Below are positions 9,214 to 18,344 of a stretch of DNA of 64,000 bases, piece after piece. Position 1 is the stretch's first letter; every line of letters starts with the position of its first letter. This DNA comes from an uncultured Bacteroidales bacterium. GTDB lineage: Bacteria; Bacteroidota; Bacteroidia; Bacteroidales; UBA4417. The position numbers and the translations under genes are program-made. The stretch spans positions 27,239-91,238 of the forward strand of contig CAIRMR010000077.1 of the NCBI GenBank assembly GCA_903879715.1, in the 5' to 3' direction. Below the pieces are notes generated by a model. That model searched no databases, was not told the DNA's origin, and saw only the letters and a list, made by a program, of their open reading frames with translations.

Positions 9214-10305
9214 TTATTTTTTAATTATCCTTGCATGGTAAATTGTACTGTAGTTGTCGTTCATCATCCTCACAAGATAAAATCCAGAAGGTGCATTTTC
9301 CAGATTCAATAAGGCTTTGTCACCTGATATTGTAACCGGGGCAAAAACCGGAATACCTGTTGAAGAATAAACAGTAAAAGCAGAATTTTGTTGATTAAAA
9401 TCAGAAGGTAAAGTTACGGTACATATGTCGGAAACCGGGTTTGGATAAACCTGCAACGCAACTTTGGCATATTCGTTTGTAATGCTTGTATTTAGTACCC
9501 AGACGCTGTTGACATATTCTGGATGATCGATATATGGATTTCGATTATGTTGAATGGCATAAATAGCATTATTCCGGGCAATTTCCTTGTCGCTTACAGG
9601 ATCAGCTGCATTCCATGCAAGCAAAACATTAAGTATCCAGGTGTCGAAGCAGGGGTATGCTGTTCCGTTGAGGGTAGATTGTGCTTCTGCATTTGAATTC
9701 CATGAAACTACTACGTTTTCATAACGTGTTACCATATAGAAATAAGTGCGGGCAAGATCACCTTTGTATTCATCAATGGGTTCGAATACGATACCTGTAT
9801 ATCCTGGTGCAGAGCAAGGTCCGAGTTTTGAGCCATTCTTCGAAGTCCAGGAAGGTGAACTAACCGTTCCATACGGATAATTACTTCTCTGCCCATTAAC
9901 TTTTCCATCTGTTGGGTACAGATGAAAGACATCAACATTCATTGGTGCAACATCACCAAACCAACTTTTTGGAAAACTATGCTCACGGTTGTAACAGTCG
10001 CCTTCTACACTATATGTGCCACATTGGCTGCTGCCCAGTGTATATTCGTATGGAGGTGTTCCGCCTGGCACATCTGAATAAATATCCCAGACTTTTCCGT
10101 TGGATTTTTTATCTGTGGTATAAAAAGCATTCCATACTCCCGGAGTATAGCTTACGGCTGTATGGCCTTTAATTATATTATACAAGGCTGTCTTTAGCGC
10201 TGCGCCAGTTTGCCCGGTAGCAGCATTGTAATATCCTGTAGGTATTTGTGCTTTTGTAATTACTAGAATTGTAATAAGCAGGAAGGTGAGTAGCGTTCTT
10301 TTCAT
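9214..10305 (-). CDS. Secreted endonuclease I family nuclease with T9SS sorting domain
   Basis: This is an extracellular DNA/RNA-cleaving enzyme of the EndA/endonuclease I (His-Me finger) family. The 363 residues have an N-terminal signal peptide (ILVITKAQ) and a catalytic domain at about 30-265. That domain carries the NREHSFPKSWFG motif, whose His and nearby residues form the His-Me centre, and the conserved segment FHLYPTDGKVNGQRSNYPYG. A C-terminal sorting domain of about 80 residues (VYPNPVSDICTV to the Lys-Lys end) marks it as type IX secretion cargo. The terminator downstream suggests a single-gene unit. Likely roles are nutrient DNA scavenging or escape from DNA nets; both are inference. 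Confidence 0.92.
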   Translation of the reverse strand: MKRTLLTFLLITILVITKAQIPTGYYNAATGQTGAALKTALYNIIKGHTAVSYTPGVWNAFYTTDKKSNGKVWDIYSDVPGGTPPYEYTLGSSQCGTYSVEGDCYNREHSFPKSWFGDVAPMNVDVFHLYPTDGKVNGQRSNYPYGTVSSPSWTSKNGSKLGPCSAPGYTGIVFEPIDEYKGDLARTYFYMVTRYENVVVSWNSNAEAQSTLNGTAYPCFDTWILNVLLAWNAADPVSDKEIARNNAIYAIQHNRNPYIDHPEYVNSVWVLNTSITNEYAKVALQVYPNPVSDICTVTLPSDFNQQNSAFTVYSSTGIPVFAPVTISGDKALLNLENAPSGFYLVRMMNDNYSTIYHARIIKK

Positions 10306-10352
10306 TTTTACAGATTAATTGGTTTTGTTTTTAGATAGTTATGTTTATTTGT

Positions 10353-10922
10353 TTAGATTCCGAAATTTGTCAGGTTTAATATCAGTTTTATAGCAGCCGC
10401 AAGCAGAAGCAGACCCCCAATAGGGCCAAACCTTAGTTTAAAAGCACCGGAGCCTATTCGGTTAGCCACCCAAAGCCCAAGCAAAATACCTGCCAATAAA
10501 AATATTCCAGTCACCATCCAGTGCATGTATGGATGTAACGAAAGTACCCCAATCGCCGTACCTATAAACAAGGGCATAATTCCTTCGGCAAGAGCTGTAA
10601 ACATAACAACTTTATTATCGGTAAAGTCAAATGCTTTTTCATCAGCCTGAGTCCAGATTCCCGAGAGCAATATTTTCAAGCCGAAAACAAGAAATACGCT
10701 GAGGCTGATCATCATATTTACGCGTACATCTGCACTGCAAAATTTATTTCCGGCCCATATACCAACACCCGCCATTATAAATTGAAAAAAGAACATTACT
10801 CCTGAATAATTAACTTTGCGAAGTAAAGGCTCCTTTGAAAGCACAATTCCAGCATTCAGGTATGTTGTCCATGAATTAAAAACAAGTGCAATCGCCAGAA
10901 TAAAAATTTCAAAATTGTTCAT
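10353..10922 (-). CDS. MntP-like six-helix membrane protein
   Basis: The 189-residue integral membrane protein has about six helices arranged as two similar halves, with short charged loops. Size, topology and composition resemble the MntP (DUF204) manganese exporter family and the wider LysE-like fold. The hallmark acidic residues of MntP helix 1 are not clearly present: the N-terminal helix reads FEIFILAIALVFNSWTTYLNAG. I therefore call the family, not the substrate. It lies 21 bp after the methionine sulfoxide reductase gene on the same strand, so the two may be cotranscribed. That pairing fits a metal or oxidative stress theme but does not prove it. Confidence 0.55.
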   Translation of the reverse strand: MNNFEIFILAIALVFNSWTTYLNAGIVLSKEPLLRKVNYSGVMFFFQFIMAGVGIWAGNKFCSADVRVNMMISLSVFLVFGLKILLSGIWTQADEKAFDFTDNKVVMFTALAEGIMPLFIGTAIGVLSLHPYMHWMVTGIFLLAGILLGLWVANRIGSGAFKLRFGPIGGLLLLAAAIKLILNLTNFGI

Positions 10923-10943
10923 TTCTTCAAAGTACCAGAATTC

Positions 10944-11408
10944 CTATTTGGTTAGATAAATCAATGCAGATATTTTTTCAAGATAGGTACGATCTGTTTC
11001 ATCAAATGAATTTAATGAATCGCTGTCAACATCCATAACGGCAAGAATATTGTCCTCATTATCCCGAACCGGAACAACTATTTCGGAACTGGCGCGTGAA
11101 TCACAAGCTATATGGCCGGGAAATTTATGTACATCGGGCACTATTATGCTTTTATTTTGCTCCACAGCTGCAATACAAACGCCTGTATCTTGTAATACCT
11201 GGCAGGCAACGGGACCCTGGTATGGCCCAACGATCATTTTGTCATCGTGAAGAAAGTAAAATCCACACCAGAAAAAATAGTCGAACTTATGGCTCAACAC
11301 GGCAGCAATAGTTGCCATCCTGGCTACAGGATCATTGGTTTTGGTAAGTAAATCCTCAAGCTGTTTGATAATCCGCTGATAACGGCCTTCTTTTTTTGAT
11401 TTATCCAT
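10944..11408 (-). CDS. Free methionine-(R)-sulfoxide reductase (GAF domain)
   Basis: This enzyme reduces free Met-R-sulfoxide, repairing oxidised methionine. The 154 residues are a single GAF domain with the three cysteines of the fRMsr family, at about 69 (GPVACQ), 78 (TGVCIA) and 102 (GHIACDS). The family signature segments PDVHKFPGHIACD, SEIVVPV and AVMDVDS are also present. Length matches E. coli MsrC/YebR. A promoter-like TATCTTTG sits 19-26 bp upstream of the ATG. The gene is followed closely by the MntP-like membrane protein gene. Confidence 0.92.
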   Translation of the reverse strand: MDKSKKEGRYQRIIKQLEDLLTKTNDPVARMATIAAVLSHKFDYFFWCGFYFLHDDKMIVGPYQGPVACQVLQDTGVCIAAVEQNKSIIVPDVHKFPGHIACDSRASSEIVVPVRDNEDNILAVMDVDSDSLNSFDETDRTYLEKISALIYLTK

Positions 11409-11426
11409 CCGTTAAAAAATAGCCGA

Positions 11427-11434
11427 CAAAGATA
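11427..11434 (-). promoter_or_regulatory. -7 promoter element of the fRMsr gene
   Basis: On the minus strand the sequence reads TATCTTTG, an exact match to TAnnTTTG, ending 19 bp before the start codon. No clear TTG was found at -33. Confidence 0.5.
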
Positions 11435-11527
11435 CAAACTTAGAATGGGAATTCTAATATTACTTTCACTCCCCAAATTCCTGTAAAAAGCCTGATTATC
11501 CGAATATAAAATAATACCTGAAGCAAA

Positions 11528-12844
11528 CTATTTAACCACAAGTTTCACAGCATCAGAATAATTTCCGGAATCAACATTTACAAAATATATTCCGGATAAA
11601 AGATTTAACTGCATCGAATTTTGAATTGTGCCTGCCATTATTTTCTCATGCATCAGCCTTCCGTTTATGTCAAAAATTCTGACATGGCGGGACCCTGTTG
11701 CTGTACTGAATTCAAAATTTAAAACTCCGCCTGCACATGGATTTGGATAAATGTTGAAATCCGAAAGAGCTGGTGAATGACTTAATCCGGTTGTATTTGT
11801 CAGGAATGCATTTAAAGCAACAGTTGGTTTTCCACTCGAACTCCAGCAACTCAAAGGATATCCTCCGGTCCAGTTTCTTTCGCCTTGTGGCTCCCAGTAA
11901 ATTACACCCAGGCCTTTGCCTGCCGGCACCGCCAGGGTTTTTCCGATCACAGCTACAAGCATATTATACGTATCCTGAGCCTGGGTATCAAGTCCACCCA
12001 CTTCTACTACCATAACTTCTTTGCCATACCTCGCCGCCATATCATTCATATTATTCGCAAGGTAGTTTATTGATAAATTATAATCTTTATGGCCTGTAGG
12101 CGATATCCAATACGGATAATAGGATAATCCGATAATATCATACCGTACTCCCTGAGTTTTGGCATTATCAAAAAACCACCTGAACTTGCTATTCTCATTG
12201 CCTCCTTCCAGGTGAATCACTACTTTTATTGAGCTATCTACAGCTTTGGCTGCATCGTATCCCTTATTGAGCAATTGGCCCAAATTTGTCCAGTTAGAGG
12301 AACTTCCATCAGGCCATAACATTCCACCCGCAATCTCGTTCCCTATCTGGGCCCATGCCGGTGTAACTCCGCATTGTTTAAGTGTATCCAGAACCTCAAA
12401 AGTGTGGGTATAAACATCTGTAAGTAATTGATTGAAAGTATGACTGGCCCATGCTGCTGGTTTTGCCTGATGCCCGGGGTCTGCCCATGTGTCACTGTAA
12501 TGGAAATCAATCATCACCCTAATTCCCATGGCCTGCGCCCGCATCGCCATAACTACTGTTTCCTTTTTACTGCAATGCCCGCTGGTTTTATCATTCGACG
12601 GATTTACCCATACCCGTAACCGAATTGTATTGATCTCTTTGTCTTTAAGTATCTGTAGACAGTTAGTCTGTACACCGGCATTGTTATAGAATTTAAAGCC
12701 GGTAGCTTCCATTTGTGGCAGCCAGCCAATATCAGCGCCTTTTACAAACTGGGCTTTCACAGTGTCGGAAATTACATTAGCCAGGAAAATAAAACAGAGT
12801 ATGTATATGCGTTTAAAAGTGTATGAAAACAGGCGTTTTTGCAT
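11528..12844 (-). CDS. Secreted GH53 arabinogalactan endo-beta-1,4-galactanase with T9SS sorting domain
   Basis: This enzyme cleaves beta-1,4-galactan side chains of pectin outside the cell. The 438 residues start with a signal peptide. The TIM barrel at about 33-350 opens with FVKGADIGWLPQME, the GH53 start motif, and contains RLRVWVNPS and MIDFHYSDTWADPGHQ. The acid/base Glu sits in AQIGNEIAGGMLWP and the nucleophile Glu in VMVVEVGG. The conserved GVIYWEPQGERNWTGGY follows. A T9SS sorting domain (FNIYPNPCAGG onward, about 85 residues) ends the protein. It lies alone, without an obvious polysaccharide utilisation locus. Confidence 0.94.
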   Translation of the reverse strand: MQKRLFSYTFKRIYILCFIFLANVISDTVKAQFVKGADIGWLPQMEATGFKFYNNAGVQTNCLQILKDKEINTIRLRVWVNPSNDKTSGHCSKKETVVMAMRAQAMGIRVMIDFHYSDTWADPGHQAKPAAWASHTFNQLLTDVYTHTFEVLDTLKQCGVTPAWAQIGNEIAGGMLWPDGSSSNWTNLGQLLNKGYDAAKAVDSSIKVVIHLEGGNENSKFRWFFDNAKTQGVRYDIIGLSYYPYWISPTGHKDYNLSINYLANNMNDMAARYGKEVMVVEVGGLDTQAQDTYNMLVAVIGKTLAVPAGKGLGVIYWEPQGERNWTGGYPLSCWSSSGKPTVALNAFLTNTTGLSHSPALSDFNIYPNPCAGGVLNFEFSTATGSRHVRIFDINGRLMHEKIMAGTIQNSMQLNLLSGIYFVNVDSGNYSDAVKLVVK

Positions 12845-12866
12845 AAATCATTTTATTTTTTTTCTG

Positions 12867-12874
12867 CAAAGTTA
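12867..12874 (-). promoter_or_regulatory. -7 promoter element of the GH53 gene
   Basis: The minus strand reads TAACTTTG, matching TAnnTTTG, 22 bp upstream of the galactanase ATG. Confidence 0.5.
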
Positions 12875-12965
12875 ACAGGAATATAACTCTGTTATAGATT
12901 GATAGCATAATATTTACGGTTACGCATAGCCAGGAACGGGTATCAATAAAGGGCTTTATTGAAAA

Positions 12966-13688
12966 TTAAACCAGAAAGCTTTTATCGATATACCTCTGAA
13001 AATTGACTTTGTATTGATCACTTACAGGGATATATACATTTCCATCAAAAACTATACGGCTGCGCTCAACCACCGAAATCTTTGAAAGGTTGACGATAAA
13101 CGAACGGTGGACTCTCATAAAACGATCCGAAGGCAGATTTTCCTCAATGGATTTCATGCTAAGCATCGTCATTATTGGTTTATCGTTAACCAAATGTATT
13201 TTGATATACTCATGTTGGCTTTCAATGTATTTGATATCATCCAGTTCGATGCGGATAAGTTTATAATCTGATTTTACAAACAAATAATCCGCGTTTGCCC
13301 TGATGCTTTCCTGCTGACTATTTGAGGTTAGATCCATAAGATTTTTAACCTTATTCGCCGCTTTCAGGAAGTTGGTGAATGTGATTGGTTTAAGCAGATA
13401 ATCAACTGCTTCGACCTGGAAACCCTCAACTGCATATTCGCTGTAGGCTGTGGTGAATACAATATAAGGTTTGTTAGTCAGCGATTTTATAAATTCCATT
13501 CCGCTGATATCTGGCATATTAATATCGATAAACAGGAGCTGAACATCGGTTGAGTCCATGATGGTCATAGCCTCAGCGGCACTCCGGCATTCAGCCACCA
13601 ATTCCAGGAAAGGAACTTTCTGGATATACCCCGCTATCTTTTTTACTGCCAGCGGTTCATCGTCAATGGCTATACAACGTATGTTCAT
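12966..13688 (-). CDS. LytTR-family response regulator
   Basis: This is a DNA-binding transcriptional regulator controlled by the adjacent histidine kinase. Of 240 residues, about 1-115 form a receiver domain with acidic residues in AIDDEP, phospho-acceptor Asp at about 55 (LLFIDINMPD), Thr in VFTTAYSEYA and Lys in YLLKPI. Residues about 145-240 form a LytTR domain (LFVKSDYKLIRI, HEYIKIHL, RVHRSFIVNL). Its start overlaps the kinase stop by 4 bp. The upstream genes are the kinase and a TonB-dependent receptor, so the regulator may control this receptor or nearby secreted enzymes; the target sites are not recognisable by eye. Confidence 0.94.
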   Translation of the reverse strand: MNIRCIAIDDEPLAVKKIAGYIQKVPFLELVAECRSAAEAMTIMDSTDVQLLFIDINMPDISGMEFIKSLTNKPYIVFTTAYSEYAVEGFQVEAVDYLLKPITFTNFLKAANKVKNLMDLTSNSQQESIRANADYLFVKSDYKLIRIELDDIKYIESQHEYIKIHLVNDKPIMTMLSMKSIEENLPSDRFMRVHRSFIVNLSKISVVERSRIVFDGNVYIPVSDQYKVNFQRYIDKSFLV

Positions 13689-14761
13689 ACCGGGATGGTG
13701 AGGTTAACTTCAAATTCATTTTCTTTGTCGGAAATATCCAGTTTGTAATCCTTTTCGTATAACAGAATCAGGCTTTTTTTAATATTCTCCAGCCCAATGC
13801 CCGCATATTCGTCAAATTGATTCGCAACGGTTTTATGTTTGCTGTTTTTAATGATACAATTCAGTGTTTTTTCATGGATCTGTATTTCAAAATAAATATA
13901 GGATTTCTTCGGGTAACTTACTCCATGTTTAAATGCATTTTCGAGCAATGAAATAAACAACATGGGCGGTATTTTAATGTCCGGAATCTGCTCAGGAATC
14001 AAAACCGAAACTTCTACTTCATCCGAATGCCTGAGCTGCATGAGCGAAATAAAACTATAAATAAATTCAATTTCTTTTTTCAGTTCAATGGTATTTTGGG
14101 CCGAATCGTAAAGTAAATACCGCATAAGTGTCGAAAGCCGTTCGACCGCATCCTGCGCTTTTTCCGTATCCATTTCAATAAGTGTATGAATATTGTTTAA
14201 TGTATTCATAAAAAAATGCGGACTTACCTGGTGCTTCAACAGGGCAAGGTTTGTTTTAAGTTGTTCTTTCTCGGCATCTTTCCTCAGTTTCTCTTCACTC
14301 AGCCATTTCGACATCAGTTTAATGGTTGTTCCTGCACCTACTAACAAAATGCAGATAATGAAATTGTCCGCAAAAGCCATAACGGGCGGTTTCCCCATGG
14401 GTTTATTCAACTCAGGCGGAGTTAAACCTTCCGGAGTTGTCACTATTTCAGAACCGGGCTGTCGTGGAGAGCCTGATGGAGCTAACAGGTTAACTGCAAT
14501 CACAATTGCAACAAGGGCCGATACCAAAACAAAGTAAGAGCGGTATTTTTTTTTCAAAAGTAAGCGGGGTACAAGGATATACACATTGACAAGGAAAAGA
14601 ATGAGATATCCAGACAAATGTGCCCAGTTTTTTGTTACCTCGTGCCAGTTGATCTGGCCTGAACTTCGTTCGCTGAAATACGGTACTGAAAAAACGAACG
14701 TCCAAATCAGGAAGTATGACAAAAATTCAATTTTCCGGTTGTCTAAAGAAAGTCCTTTCAT
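13685..14761 (-). CDS. LytS/YehU-type sensor histidine kinase
   Basis: This membrane sensor kinase phosphorylates the LytTR regulator encoded next to it. The 358 residues have four predicted membrane helices (about 12-28, 48-66, 75-93, 130-148) with a short Pro-rich loop before the last. A His_kinase (PF06580-type) domain follows, with HQVSPHFFMNTLNN at 177-190 (phospho-acceptor probably His182), and an ATPase lobe with LLENAFKHG (about 273) and GIGLENIKKSL. No sensory domain beyond the membrane part is evident, so the ligand is unknown. It begins 22 bp after the receptor gene stop, so receptor, kinase and regulator form one transcription unit. Confidence 0.93.
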   Translation of the reverse strand: MKGLSLDNRKIEFLSYFLIWTFVFSVPYFSERSSGQINWHEVTKNWAHLSGYLILFLVNVYILVPRLLLKKKYRSYFVLVSALVAIVIAVNLLAPSGSPRQPGSEIVTTPEGLTPPELNKPMGKPPVMAFADNFIICILLVGAGTTIKLMSKWLSEEKLRKDAEKEQLKTNLALLKHQVSPHFFMNTLNNIHTLIEMDTEKAQDAVERLSTLMRYLLYDSAQNTIELKKEIEFIYSFISLMQLRHSDEVEVSVLIPEQIPDIKIPPMLFISLLENAFKHGVSYPKKSYIYFEIQIHEKTLNCIIKNSKHKTVANQFDEYAGIGLENIKKSLILLYEKDYKLDISDKENEFEVNLTIPV

Positions 14762-14783
14762 TCTACAAATGTATGTAACTTCG

Positions 14784-17138
14784 TTAAAACTGTATTTTAT
14801 AAATCACATTCGGAAAGAACCCGAGCTGGTAGGTGGTGCTTATCGACTGGCTTCTTTCATCATAGCTTTGCGAGAAAACGTTTTTATTGTTTGTAATGTT
14901 TTGCAGGTCGATGGCAAACGACTGTGATAGTTTTTTCGTCCGGCTGTTAAGCGTATAACCAAGCTTGAAATCCAAACGGAAGTAATTGGCGTAAAAATCC
15001 GAATATGCATCAGTAGATAATTGTTCGCGGCCAGTTGCGTTGGAAACTTCCAGATTAATAGGGGTATAAGCCCTTCCCCCGGCATTGGTGCATTTGATAT
15101 CGGCTGAGATTTTATTTCGTTTTTCACTTCCTACGCTCCATTCCTTACCTCCCAGAATATTAAAAACATATTTCCCGTTGAATGCGGTGTTTCTTTCCAC
15201 TCCATCGCTTCCTTTGTATTTGGAACTGTAAATGGATGAGGTAAATAATCCATAGTATCCATGGCTGAAAAATTTCTCTATGGTCAGCTCTAATCCGTAG
15301 TTTGTTCCGGTTCCGCTGTTTGCCAGGCTGTCCTCCAGATCAGTTTTAAAACCAGCTCCGGTATTCAGCATGGAGTAGCTACTCGAAAAAGTATTTACAG
15401 GAACGTTGTAGAGATATTGGTAATACGCTTCTGCTTTTAAGCGCCAGTCCTTGATGGGTTGCAAATCGTAACCCAATACAAAATGATGGCTTTTGGTAAA
15501 ATCAAGGTTTTCATTGTTATAAACGTAGGATCCATCTGCAACCTGAGTCTGTAAAAAGTAAACATTAATGGGTTGCATCTGCGAATGAAGTCCATAGCCC
15601 AACGTAAGGCTGCTTTTGCTGTTGACATCATATTTTAATCCCAGACGCGGCTCAACAGACAGCGAATTATTCAGGAAAAACATTTGAGAATGCACACCTG
15701 CATTGAGTGTAAGTTTGTCATTAAAACTATATTTGGCATGCACGTAAGCCTGCGCCAGATTGGTGTAACTGTCATAATCCCAGATCTGTTTCCAATCATC
15801 TGATATTCTTTCTTTTGTCCGGTAATAAAGATTCAACCCGATCAGTTCATCCTGAATACCCACCTTTATAAATAGCTTTGAATTTATTTTTGAATTATAA
15901 CTTGTAGAAAAATTATATCCTGTTTTAGTAACCTTATTGTCCGATTTTGTAAATGTGGAATCGCTCATCCGGTCAACGTCATAATCCGTTTGCCCCGACT
16001 TTGAATAGTTTATTCCAATATTGGAGCTGAAATACGATTTGCTGTTAATCTGTTTGAAATGCTTTACCCCGACAATACCTATTTGACTGCTCAAATCATG
16101 CCCTGCTCCATTTCCATACAAGGAACTTGAGCTCCCACCTTCAATGTTAATGCTGCTTGTTGCCATGATTCCAAACAAGGTAAACTTGCCCAATTTACTG
16201 TTTCCGCTGCTTACATTAAATGATAAATCCTGGTACGAAGGCAATGCCGTGGTGCCTATATCAATACCTACCGCCTGGGCAACGCCTGCCAGTGCATAGC
16301 GGTAACCCACCAGGTACGACGAGCCTTTTGACTTACTGATTGGTCCTTCGGTGGTAGCTTCCAGACCGGTAATCAGTCCTGCCTGCAAAGTGGTTTCCCG
16401 TTTTTGCGTATTCCCGTTTCTGAAACCCAGGTCGAAAACTCCGGCAGTGGCATTGCCATATTCAGCAGGGAAAGCTGAAGTGAGGAAATCGGAACTTTTT
16501 AACAGGTTGGTATTTAATGCGCTCACTGCCCCGCCGGTAGTTCCTACTGTTGCAAAATGGTTGGGGTTTGTAACATTCATCCCATCAATACGCCACAATA
16601 CGCCAACCGGCGAATTGCCACGGATTACGATATCGTTTCTGGAATCGTCGGGAGCGCTTACTCCCGCAAAATTGGCGGCCAGGCGCGCCGGGTCGCTACG
16701 CCCGCCAGCATAGCGGTTCACCTCTTCGGTTGAGAATGTACGGGCGCTTACCGGAACTAAATTATTTATAGTCCCGGCCTTACGGTTAGCGGTTATAATC
16801 ACTTCATTCAGCAGTTTTAAATCCTCTTCCATGGCAATATCCAGCACAACTTCTTTCCCGGAGGTTACCACTACGTTGGAGGCAAAAACATCTTTATAAC
16901 CAATGTACGAAACCTTTATTTCATGCCTGTCAGGTGCCACATCGGGCAAAACATATTTCCCATTTGCGTCGGTTACAGTTCCATTGTTAGCCGTTTTATT
17001 GATTATCTGAACCGTTGCACCAGGAAGGGTGATTTGAGAAAGCTTATCGGTAACAACACCACGTATATTTTGCCTGTTGTTTTGAGCAAAAGTGAGTTGG
17101 GTAATAAAAAAGGGAATTATAAATAAGTATTTTTTCAT
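14784..17138 (-). CDS. TonB-dependent receptor, first gene of a receptor/kinase/regulator operon
   Basis: This outer-membrane receptor has 784 residues. It starts with a signal peptide (QLTFAQ), then a CarboxypepD_reg-like domain at about 22-110 (IRGVVTDKLSQITLPGATV, DANGKYVLPDV). The plug lies at about 125-235 (DIVIRGNSPVGVLWRIDGM, FPAEYGNATAGVFD) and the beta-barrel runs to the C-terminal Phe. It lacks an STN domain, so signalling through an anti-sigma factor is unlikely. Instead it leads an operon with a LytS-like kinase and LytTR regulator, and those may control its own expression. The substrate is unknown; the closest visible pattern is the group of receptors without SusD partners. Confidence 0.93.
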   Translation of the reverse strand: MKKYLFIIPFFITQLTFAQNNRQNIRGVVTDKLSQITLPGATVQIINKTANNGTVTDANGKYVLPDVAPDRHEIKVSYIGYKDVFASNVVVTSGKEVVLDIAMEEDLKLLNEVIITANRKAGTINNLVPVSARTFSTEEVNRYAGGRSDPARLAANFAGVSAPDDSRNDIVIRGNSPVGVLWRIDGMNVTNPNHFATVGTTGGAVSALNTNLLKSSDFLTSAFPAEYGNATAGVFDLGFRNGNTQKRETTLQAGLITGLEATTEGPISKSKGSSYLVGYRYALAGVAQAVGIDIGTTALPSYQDLSFNVSSGNSKLGKFTLFGIMATSSINIEGGSSSSLYGNGAGHDLSSQIGIVGVKHFKQINSKSYFSSNIGINYSKSGQTDYDVDRMSDSTFTKSDNKVTKTGYNFSTSYNSKINSKLFIKVGIQDELIGLNLYYRTKERISDDWKQIWDYDSYTNLAQAYVHAKYSFNDKLTLNAGVHSQMFFLNNSLSVEPRLGLKYDVNSKSSLTLGYGLHSQMQPINVYFLQTQVADGSYVYNNENLDFTKSHHFVLGYDLQPIKDWRLKAEAYYQYLYNVPVNTFSSSYSMLNTGAGFKTDLEDSLANSGTGTNYGLELTIEKFFSHGYYGLFTSSIYSSKYKGSDGVERNTAFNGKYVFNILGGKEWSVGSEKRNKISADIKCTNAGGRAYTPINLEVSNATGREQLSTDAYSDFYANYFRLDFKLGYTLNSRTKKLSQSFAIDLQNITNNKNVFSQSYDERSQSISTTYQLGFFPNVIYKIQF

Positions 17139-17189
17139 AAATATTTTCTTTTAATTAATTGGTTCTACGAGGAATTGAATGGAATTAAA

Positions 17190-17355
17190 AGGCCAGAAGA
17201 CCGAAGTCAGAAGAAGGAAGAAAGTGATGATTGGAGATTTATTCCTAATAATGAGAAGCGATTTGAAGAAAAGTAATTGACCAGAAAAGCTCTACTTTCA
17301 TAGAATAAAAAGAAGTTGTCAGGAGAACTTCTGACTTCCGTCTTCGGACTTCAGG
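17190..17355. repeat. Dispersed word tract with inverted copies (AAGTCAGAAGACGGAAG type)
   Basis: The 255-bp gap between the deacetylase and receptor genes holds AGAAGACCGAAGTCAGAAG near 17195. Its inverted counterpart CTTCTGACTTCCGTCTTC lies near 17328-17346, with a small hairpin AGAAGTT/AACTTCT at 17311-17332. The same word family occurs at 26978-27004. Confidence 0.5.
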
Positions 17356-17393
17356 CATTTTTAATTCCCCCTTCTAACTGGCAATAGAACCAT

Positions 17394-18344
17394 TTAATTC
17401 AGTTGTTTTGTGCTACCGGCTTCAACCGTAAACGCTTTGCCATTTATTTTCACAAACACGTCTATCGAACTCAAATTGGTAACCATGCTTTTATCCACCG
17501 AGAATTTGAGATTTTTAAAGGCATTCATATAATCCGTTAATCCTATTTGTGTTGTGTAATATATATCCGGATTTTGGGAAACCATTTTGAAAAACTTTTC
17601 CACTTCTGCCCATTTGTTTCCTGGTCCTTCATATTCCCAACTGTGTCCCCAGACATAAAACAGGGCCAATGAGTTCACCTTTAGAAAATCAGTGGTAAGC
17701 TGATAAAATTGAGCTAATTCTCTGCTGTCGTTTGCCGTGTCGTTGGGTATATAATTTGTTTTCCCGAATAAGTGAATAGTGGGTTGCCATTTAAGCATAT
17801 CAACGGGCATACTGAAATTGTATGTATCGCCCACAGTTCTGGCATATTCAATACCTAAACCACTTATTGCCTCGATTACAAAATCATTGGTGTTTCCAAA
17901 TGGATACGACATTCCACGAACGGGATAAGAGGTCAGCCGTTCCAATTCTTTCCTGTCTTCCAGCACTTCATAAATCACATCTACCTTCGACAAAGTAGTC
18001 AGGCTTGGGTGATTTGAAGTATGCCCGGATACTTCGTGTCCTTTGTATAGTTTTTTAATTTCATCTTTGGTGAGATAATCTTTTGTTCCGAGTTTATTGG
18101 AATTGAGATGAAAAGTCCCCACAAGGCCATACTCATTCATCAATTTCACCAAATGTCTGTCGGAAACATTTCCATCATCAAAACTCAAAATCAAAGCTTT
18201 GGGTTTGCCTTGCGGGAAAAGCATTTCTACTGGAGTACTGCTCATTATGGGAGCGGTATTGGTTTGAGCATTTGCTGAATTGATAACGGTTAGCAAAGCA
18301 ACTATTACAATCGTTAGTTTCAGTTTAATTTTCATGATTTTCAT
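17394..18344 (-). CDS. Secreted NodB-type polysaccharide deacetylase
   Basis: This enzyme probably removes N- or O-acetyl groups from a polysaccharide. The 316 residues begin with a signal peptide ending near ANAQ. The NodB domain starts at KALILSFDDGNVSDR, whose Asp pair provides the catalytic base and a metal ligand. The metal His pair is HTSNH in VSGHTSNHPS. Later motifs MSYPFGN and ALFYVWGHSWE correspond to motifs 3-5. A short C-terminal beta segment follows (VDVFVKINGKAFTVEAG). The start abuts the stop of the upstream DUF1566 lipoprotein gene with no gap, so the two are translationally coupled. An ATG three codons later is also possible. Confidence 0.88.
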   Translation of the reverse strand: MKIMKIKLKLTIVIVALLTVINSANAQTNTAPIMSSTPVEMLFPQGKPKALILSFDDGNVSDRHLVKLMNEYGLVGTFHLNSNKLGTKDYLTKDEIKKLYKGHEVSGHTSNHPSLTTLSKVDVIYEVLEDRKELERLTSYPVRGMSYPFGNTNDFVIEAISGLGIEYARTVGDTYNFSMPVDMLKWQPTIHLFGKTNYIPNDTANDSRELAQFYQLTTDFLKVNSLALFYVWGHSWEYEGPGNKWAEVEKFFKMVSQNPDIYYTTQIGLTDYMNAFKNLKFSVDKSMVTNLSSIDVFVKINGKAFTVEAGSTKQLN

